Shown here piece by piece: positions 6,097 to 13,901 of a stretch of 64,000 bases of DNA (position 1 is its first letter; the number at the start of each line of letters is the position of its first letter). The DNA comes from a virus, in the IMG/VR virus record IMGVR_UViG_3300032050_000075, positions 1-64,000 of that record; one strand, given 5' to 3'. Below the pieces are notes generated by a model, which worked only from the letters and a program-made list of their open reading frames with translations, did not search any database and was not told the origin of the DNA. The position numbers were made by a program, and so were the translations under genes.

Positions 6097-6388
6097 AAAT
6101 TATGTACCACTACCTGAAAAAATATCTATCCGTGGATATTTAGATTACAAGTCTGGAGAATTCACATTTATTGTTTTTAGCAATAAAAGATATGTTCAAG
6201 CAAAAGGATTGTATGATGCTCTTTCTATATTTGGTATCAATTATGACAAAGCAAAATTGATTGTTGCTGAGATGTCTAATGAGCTAGATACTACTCATAA
6301 ATTCAGAACAACAGAAGCTAACTATACTCAATTTGCCTTAGACCAAAGATTTCTTTATGATACTAATACAGTTTTACGATATCCTTGA
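6071..6388 (+). CDS. Hypothetical 105-aa protein
   Basis: It overlaps the end of ung by 26 bases and the next gene by 32 bases. The first half is basic and beta-rich (YVPLPEKISIRGYLDY, FTFIVFSNKRYVQAKG); the second half is helical. No motif is recognised. The tight overlap with ung and the following gene places it in the replication operon. Confidence 0.6.
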   Translation: MGSRKLTTKNYVPLPEKISIRGYLDYKSGEFTFIVFSNKRYVQAKGLYDALSIFGINYDKAKLIVAEMSNELDTTHKFRTTEANYTQFALDQRFLYDTNTVLRYP

Positions 6389-6935
6389 TGAGCTGGATGT
6401 AACTCCCAATGCATTTCACATCTTATGGTGCATTGCTAATAAGCGCAGACCTAAATCTGTAAATGCACATACTGAATTAAGAAATCTTAATGCAGCTAAA
6501 CTTATAGATGATAAGTATGCAATAACCGAGGAAGGTAAAGCAGTATTGAAAAAGGTTGAGGATATATTCCAGGAAAAAATAGTAGAAGAAAAAGCTACTG
6601 TATCTGAAGATTATATTACTCAGTACCTTAATCTATTCCCTAAAGGTAAATTACCTAGTGGTAAATCAGCTAGAGTAAACCGTAGAGATATAGATAAAGC
6701 CTTTAAATGGTTCTTTCAGAACTATGACTATAGTTGGGATACAATTCTTAAAGCAACAGCCTACTATGTAGATAGTTTTGAGAAACAGAAGTTTATGTAC
6801 ATGAGAAATTCACAATACTTTATTGGTAAAACTAACCCAGACAAGACAAAAGATTCAGATCTTGCTAGTTATTGTGAGATAATTTTAAATGGTGGTTACG
6901 AAGAAGAAACCACATTATCAGAAAAAGTAGTATGA
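6357..6935 (+). CDS. Putative replication-initiation or helicase-loader-like protein
   Basis: The 192-aa protein has an N-terminal winged-helix-like region (residues about 5-70: DELDVTPNAFHILWCIAN, then LRNLNAAKLIDDKYAITEEG, with the wing AITEEGKAVL). A helical C-terminal domain follows, with DKAFKWFFQNYDYSWD and YMRNSQYFIGK. Proteins with this C-terminal block commonly lie just upstream of phage helicase genes, here 230 bases before a DnaB-like helicase. A loader or initiator role is therefore plausible, but it is inference from architecture and position. Confidence 0.6.
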   Translation: MILIQFYDILDELDVTPNAFHILWCIANKRRPKSVNAHTELRNLNAAKLIDDKYAITEEGKAVLKKVEDIFQEKIVEEKATVSEDYITQYLNLFPKGKLPSGKSARVNRRDIDKAFKWFFQNYDYSWDTILKATAYYVDSFEKQKFMYMRNSQYFIGKTNPDKTKDSDLASYCEIILNGGYEEETTLSEKVV

Positions 6936-7129
6936 AGTATAAAAAGTTGGCAGCCGTTGTAATGATGTTATCCATCATGCTCCTGTTACATGTAATTGTT
7001 TGGAGGGTTAGTACTGATATACTACACATTCAAATTAGTTTTCTGCAGATAATTTTTATTAACATTCTCTTGGAATTGTTGAGTAAAGGTTATAGTTTTA
7101 TATCCCGGAAAGTCCTAGAATCATTCTAA
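6932..7129 (+). CDS. Small membrane protein with two predicted helices
   Basis: The 65-aa protein has hydrophobic stretches at about residues 6-23 (LAAVVMMLSIMLLLHVIVW) and 35-50 (ISFLQIIFINILLELL), with basic residues at the N-terminus and before the end (KGYSFISRKVLESF). That predicts a hairpin with both ends in the cytoplasm. It overlaps the previous gene by 4 bases, so it is co-transcribed with replication genes; it could anchor replication at the membrane or be an unrelated accessory. No family recognised. Confidence 0.6.
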   Translation: MKYKKLAAVVMMLSIMLLLHVIVWRVSTDILHIQISFLQIIFINILLELLSKGYSFISRKVLESF

Positions 7130-7164
7130 GTTACTGCTCCGGTAACAATCTCATTTTCAGTATA

Positions 7165-8154
7165 ATGGTAGAAAAAAAGCATGCTTGGAAAGGGCAGAAA
7201 GATGGTTTTGTCCAAGCACTAGAATACATGAAAGGAAGGCGAGAAGGTAAGATACGTAGTATCAAAACACCTTGGCCTAAATTTAATGATGCATCTACCG
7301 ATGGTATAGAGTGGAATACTCTAACTGTTATTGCAGGTAGGTCTGGTGCTGGTAAGACTTTAGTAAAAGACAATATTGTAAATAACGCATTTGTACTGAA
7401 TAAAGGTGAAGAATTTAGGATATTAGAATTTCAGTTCGAGATGCTTTCCAGAGTAACAGCATTACGTGAATTCTCTAGTGTGGTCAATAGATCATACAAA
7501 GATTTGTGCAGTGCTAATGGTCAGCTAGATGATGAAACTCTTTTAAAATGTTATGACTATGCAAAGATTAGAGTAAAGTATCCTATCGATGTAGTAGAAA
7601 CTCCTATGACTGTTAAAGAGATTGAAGATGTAATTATTGATTACATGGAAAGTCACATTAATACAGAAGGTGAAGTTCCAAAATACGTCAATACGATTAT
7701 TACTCTTGACCATTCATACCTGCTTAAGGTAAATAATGGACAGAATAAGCAGGATATGCTTTATGAATTTGCAGAGACTCTTACAAAACTTAAGAGAAGA
7801 TATCCTATTGCGTTTATTATTTTAAGTCAGCTTAACAGAAACATTGATAATCCAGAGAGAAATGAAGATGGTAGGGCTGGTAACTATATCTTATCTTCAG
7901 ATCTTATGGGTGCCGATGCTTTGCTTCAGCATGCTGACGTTGTTGTTGGTCTCAATAGACCAGGGTATTTCAAGATTCGGTACTACGGTCCTGAAAGATA
8001 TATCATTGATGATGAACGAGTTATGGTAATGCACTTTCTGAAATGCAGAAATGGTGATACCAGAATGAGTTTCTTCAAAGGTAATTTTGAAAGTATGACT
8101 GTGGTAGAAATACCGACACCACCGAAACAAGAAAAACGTTTAAATACAAAATAA
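7165..8154 (+). CDS. DnaB-like replicative helicase (RecA-fold domain only)
   Basis: A 329-aa RecA-fold ATPase. Walker A is GRSGAGKT at residues 58-65, the Walker B-type strand is IITLDHSYLL at about 179-188, and the block FIILSQLNRN matches the DnaB H3-type motif (LSQLNR). The N-terminal helical domain of full-length DnaB is missing, so this is a short helicase of the kind seen in several phages. It should unwind DNA ahead of the polymerase encoded at 18069. The next gene starts at its stop codon. Confidence 0.85.
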   Translation: MVEKKHAWKGQKDGFVQALEYMKGRREGKIRSIKTPWPKFNDASTDGIEWNTLTVIAGRSGAGKTLVKDNIVNNAFVLNKGEEFRILEFQFEMLSRVTALREFSSVVNRSYKDLCSANGQLDDETLLKCYDYAKIRVKYPIDVVETPMTVKEIEDVIIDYMESHINTEGEVPKYVNTIITLDHSYLLKVNNGQNKQDMLYEFAETLTKLKRRYPIAFIILSQLNRNIDNPERNEDGRAGNYILSSDLMGADALLQHADVVVGLNRPGYFKIRYYGPERYIIDDERVMVMHFLKCRNGDTRMSFFKGNFESMTVVEIPTPPKQEKRLNTK

Positions 8155-8699
8155 TGATTAAGACTCAAGAAAAGAAGAACCTGGTTGATAAGAAAGCTAG
8201 GATGCAAAATCTTGTAGATTATCACCAGAAAACTTTTGAGGCACTTGGTATAGATGATCCTTTGTTTGTACCTACAATGGCTTATAAACCGTATACAAAG
8301 AATGAATTACATGTTAGTTTATTTCCAAGTCAGCTAAAGAAGGGACAAGATATCTACACAGAGTTTGTAAATAAGGAATTTGAACCTGAGACTGAGGAAA
8401 GAACCTTGTATAAGTGGAAACATAACAAGTATTGGGAAGAAGAATATGATTCTGTTGAACTAGAAAACAGCAGTGATCGCAGATATCTAGTACCCGTAAG
8501 TGAACTAGAAGTTATAGTTGCTCCAGTTAAAAAGGAAACTGCTGATTCTCAGATAATTATGTTTGATACATTTGATGAGATCATGGATCCAGATGAGGAC
8601 TGTCCTCTAGATAGAATTACTCTTAGAGATTTAGCAGCAATCATGTTGCAAAAACCTGTAAGTAGGAAGAAGTGGCTAAATCAAATAATTAAATCGTAA
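8154..8699 (+). CDS. Hypothetical protein between helicase and Sak4-like gene
   Basis: The 181-aa soluble protein is charged and mostly helical at the N-terminus (TQEKKNLVDKKARMQNLVDY), with a very acidic middle and C-terminal section (FDEIMDPDEDCPLD). The start shares a base with the helicase stop, and the stop shares a base with the next start, so translation is likely coupled. No family recognised. A helper of replication or recombination is suggested by position only. Confidence 0.65.
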   Translation: MIKTQEKKNLVDKKARMQNLVDYHQKTFEALGIDDPLFVPTMAYKPYTKNELHVSLFPSQLKKGQDIYTEFVNKEFEPETEERTLYKWKHNKYWEEEYDSVELENSSDRRYLVPVSELEVIVAPVKKETADSQIIMFDTFDEIMDPDEDCPLDRITLRDLAAIMLQKPVSRKKWLNQIIKS

Positions 8700-9442
8700 T
8701 GGAAATAGTACTGCCAACAAAAAAACAGAAGCCTGAAACTACAAGTCCAGAGAATCTTGTAATCTTTAGTAAGCCTAAGGTAGGTAAGACTACCTTGTTT
8801 GCTGACCTACCTGATTGTTTGATTCTAGATTTAGAATCTGGTTCTAAGTATGTTGAGGCTTTAAAAATTGGTGCTGCCAATGTAGATGAGATTAAGGCAA
8901 TCGGTAAAGCAATTAAGGATGCAGGTTATCCCTATAAGTACGTAGCCGTAGATACAATTACTGCTTTAGAAGAAATTTGTGTCCCATTTGCTGAGGAACT
9001 TTATTCTCAATCTCCCATGGGAAAGTCCTGGTTTTCAGAGGGTAAGGTTAAATATGGTAGCATACTTAACATGCCTAATGGTGCCGGCTATCCTTGGCTT
9101 CGTGAGGCTTTTTCAACTATTATTGCCTATATTAAGAAATGGGCACCAAGAGTTATTCTTGCTGGTCACGTAAAGGATGTGTTGCTGGAAAAGAATGGAG
9201 CTGAATTCACATCAATGGATTTAGATCTGACAGGTAAACTTAAGAGAATTATCATGCAGCACTCTGATGCAATAGGTTATTTATATAGACGAGGAGATAC
9301 TAACATTCTTAGTTTTAAAACTAAAGATGATGTATCTTGTGGTGCTAGACCTATTCATTTAAAGAATAAAGAATTTGAAATTTCAAAAATTAACGAGGAC
9401 GGTAGCGTAACAGTTGACTGGTCTCAAATCTTCATCGACTAA
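8699..9442 (+). CDS. Sak4-like RecA-family ATPase
   Basis: A 247-aa RecA/RAD51-like protein of the phage Sak4 type. Walker A is SKPKVGKTT at residues 24-32, immediately followed by LFADLPDCLILDLESG, a combination characteristic of this family. The Walker B-type strand is YVAVDTITALEEI at about residues 81-93, and VILAGHVKD follows near 155. Members bind ATP and assist single-strand annealing with a phage SSB. The gene directly downstream is an SSB-like protein, matching the known Sak4-SSB pairing. Confidence 0.82.
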   Translation: MEIVLPTKKQKPETTSPENLVIFSKPKVGKTTLFADLPDCLILDLESGSKYVEALKIGAANVDEIKAIGKAIKDAGYPYKYVAVDTITALEEICVPFAEELYSQSPMGKSWFSEGKVKYGSILNMPNGAGYPWLREAFSTIIAYIKKWAPRVILAGHVKDVLLEKNGAEFTSMDLDLTGKLKRIIMQHSDAIGYLYRRGDTNILSFKTKDDVSCGARPIHLKNKEFEISKINEDGSVTVDWSQIFID

Positions 9443-9452
9443 ATTTAAAACC

Positions 9453-10142
9453 ATGATTAGTACAAAGAACATTAAAGAAAACGGTTCATCATCATCAGTA
9501 GCAAAGACATTGTCCCCAGGAAATGCCTCTGTAAAAATTTATAATATCCGACTTGAAGCAACACCTTATAATAAGGAAGCTTACAATATCATTCTAGATG
9601 TTGAAGGTCCTGCATTAGGTGATGACTTTGAGGGATTTTATGTTGACAAAGACAATCCAGACTTGGGTCGTCATCAGGGTCAGGTAGGCCGTGTTAAGCT
9701 TACTGAGTATCCATTTGCTGATGCAACAACTCCAAAAGGAAATGTAATTGTTCGTGATGAAGAGATTCTTAAAGCAATCAAGAACCTGTGTAAAGAGACT
9801 AAGTCACTAGCCTGGTTGGAATCACAAGATGAGAAGCATGATACTGTTGACTCATTGGTTAATCAATTTAATTATGATAAACCATTTGCCAATAAGTTCC
9901 TGCGTGTATGTATTGCCGGTAAGGAATATCAGAATAAGGCTGGCTATACTAACCACGATTTGTATTTTCCTAAATGGTCTAAGGATGGTATTGCATACGA
10001 AAGTGCTGAGGTTGATGAAGTAAAAAGCAAAGTAGTTAAGTTCAATCCTGAGGTCCACATTAAGAAAGGTAAGACCGTAGAGGTTAAAACATTTGGAGAA
10101 AGTACAACAAAGAAGTCTCTGGCTGATGACTTTGAGTTGTAA
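9453..10142 (+). CDS. Putative single-stranded DNA-binding protein
   Basis: The start used is ATG 9453 (MISTKNIKENGSS); the frame continues upstream to 9414 inside the Sak4-like gene without a better start. The 229-aa product has an OB-like strand-rich core (ASVKIYNIRLEATPY, YNIILDVEGPAL, FANKFLRVCIAGKEY) and a short acidic, aromatic C-terminal tip (ADDFEL), as SSB proteins use to recruit partners. The position after the Sak4-like ATPase supports it. It ends just before a terminator-like hairpin. Confidence 0.7.
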   Translation: MISTKNIKENGSSSSVAKTLSPGNASVKIYNIRLEATPYNKEAYNIILDVEGPALGDDFEGFYVDKDNPDLGRHQGQVGRVKLTEYPFADATTPKGNVIVRDEEILKAIKNLCKETKSLAWLESQDEKHDTVDSLVNQFNYDKPFANKFLRVCIAGKEYQNKAGYTNHDLYFPKWSKDGIAYESAEVDEVKSKVVKFNPEVHIKKGKTVEVKTFGESTTKKSLADDFEL

Positions 10143-10162
10143 TGTTTAAAGGTTAAACTATG

Positions 10163-10200
10163 AAGGGGGCAGAATTAACTGTCCCCTTTAATTTTTTATA
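10163..10200 (+). terminator. Rho-independent terminator or attenuator after the SSB-like gene
   Basis: A 10-bp stem (10163-10172 with 10179-10188, one G-T pair) with a 6-base loop is followed by TAATTTTTTATA. It lies inside the + strand operon, just before the primase start at 10203, so it may reduce read-through rather than end the operon. Confidence 0.75.
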
Positions 10201-10202
10201 GC

Positions 10203-11171
10203 ATGCTTAGTACAAGATCAATAGTAGTATCAATAGATGAGGTTCCATCTACTTGGATATATGAATATTATTGTAAGCTAACCGAAAAGCTTACAGGTCA
10301 GAGTGTTAAGATGAAATCTTTGTTCAATCATAAAGACACTAACCCTAGTTTCTTTATCTATTACAGAGATGGTAAATACAAATGGAAAGATTTTTCTACC
10401 GGTTATGGTGGTAGTGATGTAAATCTAGTATCTGAATTATATCATCTAGAATATCCTGAAACCGTTCAGCTGATAATGAAAGACTATTCGGTATTCCTAG
10501 AGAAGAATAAAAACGGATATACTCTCAGCCCCATAGTTGAGGAAAATAAGTATGAGCTGTCAACAGTAGTAACAAGATCTTGGAATAATCTAGATGCAAG
10601 TTACTGGCTACAGTATAACATAGGCTCCGAAACATTAGAAAAATTTAATGTAAGGCCTATTGAATATTATGCTTTTACTTGCACTGACAAACCGGGTTTT
10701 GATGTGCGTAGTAATTATATGTATGGTTATTATAATTCAAATAACCAGATATGTAAAATCTACAGACCTAAAAGTCAAGACTATAAATTCATAAAGGTCA
10801 GAGATTATTTGCAAGGCACAGATCAGCTAGAGTTTAAGAAACCATATCTAGTAATATGCAGTTCTTTAAAGGATGCTATGTGCATAGATTCTATGGGGTA
10901 TCCTGTAGAAGTCGTTGCACCAGACAGTGAGAACAGTATAATCCGCAAAGAGATAATAGATTTATATAAAATAAAATATAAAGCTATTTGTACTTTACTT
11001 GATAACGATAAGGTTGGTATAGAAGCAATGGCAAAATACAATGCGCTATATCAGATTCCGGGTATACATCTGAAGTTAGAAAAGGATTTATCTGATTCAG
11101 TTAAGGTACATGGTGTTGAAACTGTGGATAGAATTCTTAGACCGATTCTTAAAAATATTTTACTAAGATGA
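10203..11171 (+). CDS. DnaG-type primase
   Basis: The 322-aa protein has a DnaG layout: an N-terminal zinc-domain-like region (SLFNHKDTNPSFFIYYRDG, then KWKDFSTGYGGSDVNLV, residues 39-76) that lacks the usual zinc-binding Cys/His set, and a C-terminal TOPRIM-like region. In the TOPRIM region the first block reads VICSSLKDAM at about 218-227, where the usual catalytic Glu is replaced by Ser, and the second block is LLDNDKVGIEAM, retaining Asp-x-Asp. It should make RNA primers for the polymerase. It overlaps the next gene by 4 bases. Confidence 0.78.
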   Translation: MLSTRSIVVSIDEVPSTWIYEYYCKLTEKLTGQSVKMKSLFNHKDTNPSFFIYYRDGKYKWKDFSTGYGGSDVNLVSELYHLEYPETVQLIMKDYSVFLEKNKNGYTLSPIVEENKYELSTVVTRSWNNLDASYWLQYNIGSETLEKFNVRPIEYYAFTCTDKPGFDVRSNYMYGYYNSNNQICKIYRPKSQDYKFIKVRDYLQGTDQLEFKKPYLVICSSLKDAMCIDSMGYPVEVVAPDSENSIIRKEIIDLYKIKYKAICTLLDNDKVGIEAMAKYNALYQIPGIHLKLEKDLSDSVKVHGVETVDRILRPILKNILLR

Positions 11172-11590
11172 GTTGGTTATATAATGGTACCGTGTTTACT
11201 GAAGACATGATACCTGAAAATGCCGTTGGTTTTATCTATATTATGGGAGCCATAATTGACGGTAAATCAGTAAGTTACGTCGGCAAGAAAAACTTTTATG
11301 CAGAAGTAAAAACAAAGCTTAGTAAGAAGGCAATGCCTACAGACAAACGTAAAAAGACGTACAAACGTGTACGGAAATGTACGTATCAAAATTATTTTAG
11401 TAGCAATGAGATACTAAAACAAGCTCATAAAGATGGTGTACATATCAAAAGAGAAATCATAAAGATATGTTATACTAAGTCTGAGCTATCATACCAAGAA
11501 GTAAAGTACCAATTTATGTTTGGAGTACTTGAATCTGAATCTTGGTTAAACGGAAATATTCTCGGTAAATTTTACAAACAAAACAAATGA
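11168..11590 (+). CDS. GIY-YIG-like putative endonuclease
   Basis: The 140-aa protein has GFIYI at residues 21-25 and YVGKK at 37-41, the spacing of the two strands of a GIY-YIG nuclease. A basic stretch (KRKKTYKRVRKCTYQNYFSS) follows, resembling the WxxYYGSS block found in related phage proteins. Embedding in the replication operon between primase and a DUF6878-like gene suggests a DNA-processing role, such as junction resolution, rather than a parasitic homing gene, but this is inference. It overlaps both neighbours by 4 bases. Confidence 0.65.
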   Translation: MSWLYNGTVFTEDMIPENAVGFIYIMGAIIDGKSVSYVGKKNFYAEVKTKLSKKAMPTDKRKKTYKRVRKCTYQNYFSSNEILKQAHKDGVHIKREIIKICYTKSELSYQEVKYQFMFGVLESESWLNGNILGKFYKQNK

Positions 11591-11952
11591 CTGAAGCAGA
11601 AATCATGGCAGCTATGCTGTCTATATGCGAGCAAGGAATAGAAATGGTAGAAGTAGACTTCTCTGGATCAGGAGATAGTGGTGATATAGATGAATGGAGA
11701 TATCTTGATGCTGATAATGATGAAATTGATATCGATGATAAGTCAGAGGCAATAATAAAAATGATTGGAGAAGAAATTATTAATCATAATTATGGCTATG
11801 ACTGGTATAATAATGAAGGTGGTCGTGGTACATTGTATATGAATCTTAAGAAAAAGACTTGGAACATAGAAGGTGTTCAGTATGTAGAAGAACCTAATAG
11901 TGAAGAAGGAGACCTTGTAAATATCTTAAGTAAGCTAAACGTAAATTCCTGA
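11587..11952 (+). CDS. DUF6878-like protein
   Basis: The 121-aa acidic protein contains the block VEVDFSGSGDSGDIDEWRY at about residues 22-40 and the late block WYNNEGGRGTLYMNLKKKTW at about 77-96, a layout I associate with DUF6878 proteins in phages and plasmids. The Gly/Asp-rich segments may bind a metal or a nucleotide. It overlaps the GIY-YIG-like gene by 4 bases and the DUF6915-like gene by one. The family match is from memory and should be tested by profile search. Confidence 0.6.
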   Translation: MTEAEIMAAMLSICEQGIEMVEVDFSGSGDSGDIDEWRYLDADNDEIDIDDKSEAIIKMIGEEIINHNYGYDWYNNEGGRGTLYMNLKKKTWNIEGVQYVEEPNSEEGDLVNILSKLNVNS

Positions 11953-12293
11953 TGGCACATCCCCATGAACATGCAAAAAGTTCTGTCAAAAAATGGGGTG
12001 GTAAACTAGAAGATTACACAGACATTCATAACTGGTTTGATGAGACTAAGGGCTGGTATGGTCATAGTATGCATCGTCTATTCCGTCATCACAGTGAGGG
12101 AATATTTGAATGTGAAAGAATCTTTGGTGCTTCCTTCATCAATTCTGATGGTAAGAAAGTTTACACCCGTTATGTTGGAGAACAACATGTAAAAGAAGAT
12201 TGCAATGGTTATATACCAAGTGCAAGAGAATGGATATTATTTATGAATAATCCACAAAAGTGGATGCTTAAAACACTGGATATCAATGACTAA
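11952..12293 (+). CDS. DUF6915-like His-rich protein
   Basis: The 113-aa protein has the sequence AHPHEHAKSSVKKWGG at the start, then DIHNWFDETK, HRLFRHHSEGIFECERIFG and YVGEQHVKEDC. This pattern matches the DUF6915 family as I recall it. The conserved His (residues 3, 5, 7, 25, 38, 41, 45, 46) suggest metal coordination or a catalytic centre, but no activity is known to me. It overlaps the next gene by 8 bases. Confidence 0.65.
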   Translation: MAHPHEHAKSSVKKWGGKLEDYTDIHNWFDETKGWYGHSMHRLFRHHSEGIFECERIFGASFINSDGKKVYTRYVGEQHVKEDCNGYIPSAREWILFMNNPQKWMLKTLDIND

Positions 12294-12732
12294 TCAATTA
12301 GAATTAACGTCAGAGATTTGTGATAATATGCTTAAAATGATGCAGTCAAGTGACAAGGATAACTTGACAGTTGCTGCAGAAACAATTAGACATATAGATG
12401 TAACTGAAAATCTACCTTATCTATTAATCTTATTTAAAGAATCAAGTGCAGAAATTCGTACTGCTGTATTTACAGAAACTATGATGGAGGATAAGTTAAA
12501 ATTGATATGCAAGCATATAGATTTTGATGCTCCAGTTACCTATAACGCCATATACAACGAGATAAAACATCACAATGTTTTGCAGGAAGCTTTAGAGTAT
12601 TTTCTAAATAAGTTTTCTATTTCCATAAAAAGAAACATGATGGAGTGGGGATTCAGTTTCCTGAGTGATTTTAATCTAAAACTAATACCTATTAAGAATG
12701 AATCATCAAGATTCACTAGCAAAGACCAGTAA
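12286..12732 (+). CDS. Hypothetical helical 148-aa protein
   Basis: Almost the whole protein is amphipathic helix, including a HEAT-repeat-like section (DNLTVAAETIRHID, PYLLILFKESSAEIR). No family is recognised. It overlaps the metallopeptidase-VWA gene by 35 bases, which favours coupled expression, so it may work with that protein, though nothing else shows this. Confidence 0.6.
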   Translation: MTNQLELTSEICDNMLKMMQSSDKDNLTVAAETIRHIDVTENLPYLLILFKESSAEIRTAVFTETMMEDKLKLICKHIDFDAPVTYNAIYNEIKHHNVLQEALEYFLNKFSISIKRNMMEWGFSFLSDFNLKLIPIKNESSRFTSKDQ

Positions 12733-13900
12733 AGAACTAATGCTGAAAGAACCATTCTATGGTTTATTTCTAATTAGTTTGAATAAGATATGGTCTGATA
12801 GAGTACCTACTGCAGGTGTCTCTAAGAATAATATAAATTATCAGCTCGTGGTTAATCCTGACTTTTGGGGGTCTCTTTCTGATCCCCATAAGTTGGGACT
12901 ATTAAAGCATGAGCTGTTGCATATTGCATTCTTTCACATTTGTTCTGAGAATCTTGGCTATGACAAGAAGCTTTCTAACATTGCAATGGACCTAGAGATT
13001 AATCAATACATTGATGGTATTAACTTACCAGATGGTGGATGCACAATCAAAACGGATCCATTTGTACAATTAAATCTTCCTGAAAAAGCTGGCTGGCATA
13101 TCTATTATGACCTTATCAAGGATGAACTTGATAATAATCCTGATAGCGAATCTAGTCAAAGAATTCAGCAAATGATTGATGATCAAGGTTCTGGAGAATC
13201 CCATACAAAAATGGGAGACTTAATACCTAATCACGAATCATGGGGTGAATTTGAAAATCTCAGTGATGCAGAAAAGAAACTAATTGAAAAGCAAACAGAA
13301 CATATCTTATCTGAGATCCAAGACCAAATAGAGAAATCTAGAGGTGTTATACCTGGAGAACTTAAGAATATTCTAGGAAGACTTAATATAAAAGAACCAT
13401 CGAAATTTGATTGGAAGGGATATCTAAGAAGATTTGCCGGTGGTTCTCAAAAAGTCTTTACTAAAAAGCTAAGACGTAAGTTCAATAAAAGGTTTGAGGA
13501 AAATCCAGGTCTTAAGATTAAACAGAAACGACATGTACTTGTAGCTATTGATACTAGTGGTTCTGTTTCAGAAAAAGAATTAAAGGAATTCTTTCATGAG
13601 ATAGATCATATCAATCGTACAGGTAGTGATATCACAGTAATTCAATGTGATACGTCTATCAGTTATATTGGAGACTATAAAAAAGGACAAGAACTAGTTA
13701 TTCACGGCAGAGGCGGTACTAGTTTTGATCCTGTTCTAGAGTATTATAATGCAAACGTTGGAAAATATACATGCCTTATCTATCTTACTGATGGTGAGTG
13801 TGATACAGACATAAATGTAAAAGGTAAAATGCTTTGGGTTATATCAACCAGAGGTAGCATAAATAAATCATTAAAAGGACCACAAATTAAATTGAATTAA
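12698..13900 (+). CDS. Metallopeptidase-like and VWA-like two-domain protein (DUF2201-type)
   Basis: The 400-aa protein combines an N-terminal region with a zinc-site motif HELLH at residues 71-75 followed by NIAMDLEINQYI at about 94-105, and a C-terminal VWA-like domain with a MIDAS-type DTSGS at 285-289, a Thr in RGGTSFDP near 341 and Asp365 in YLTDG. This is the DUF2201 architecture. The start ATG 12698 is kept rather than Met15 because residues 5-20 form the helix that opens the domain. The adjacent AAA+ ATPase is its expected partner. It may bind metal without peptidase activity; the phage role is unknown. Confidence 0.75.
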   Translation: MNHQDSLAKTSKELMLKEPFYGLFLISLNKIWSDRVPTAGVSKNNINYQLVVNPDFWGSLSDPHKLGLLKHELLHIAFFHICSENLGYDKKLSNIAMDLEINQYIDGINLPDGGCTIKTDPFVQLNLPEKAGWHIYYDLIKDELDNNPDSESSQRIQQMIDDQGSGESHTKMGDLIPNHESWGEFENLSDAEKKLIEKQTEHILSEIQDQIEKSRGVIPGELKNILGRLNIKEPSKFDWKGYLRRFAGGSQKVFTKKLRRKFNKRFEENPGLKIKQKRHVLVAIDTSGSVSEKELKEFFHEIDHINRTGSDITVIQCDTSISYIGDYKKGQELVIHGRGGTSFDPVLEYYNANVGKYTCLIYLTDGECDTDINVKGKMLWVISTRGSINKSLKGPQIKLN

Positions 13901-13901
13901 G

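Noticed and set aside
10160-10201. A 13-codon frame (MKGAELTVPF...) across the terminator hairpin
   Set aside because: Its sequence is fully explained by the hairpin, and there is no ribosome-binding site.
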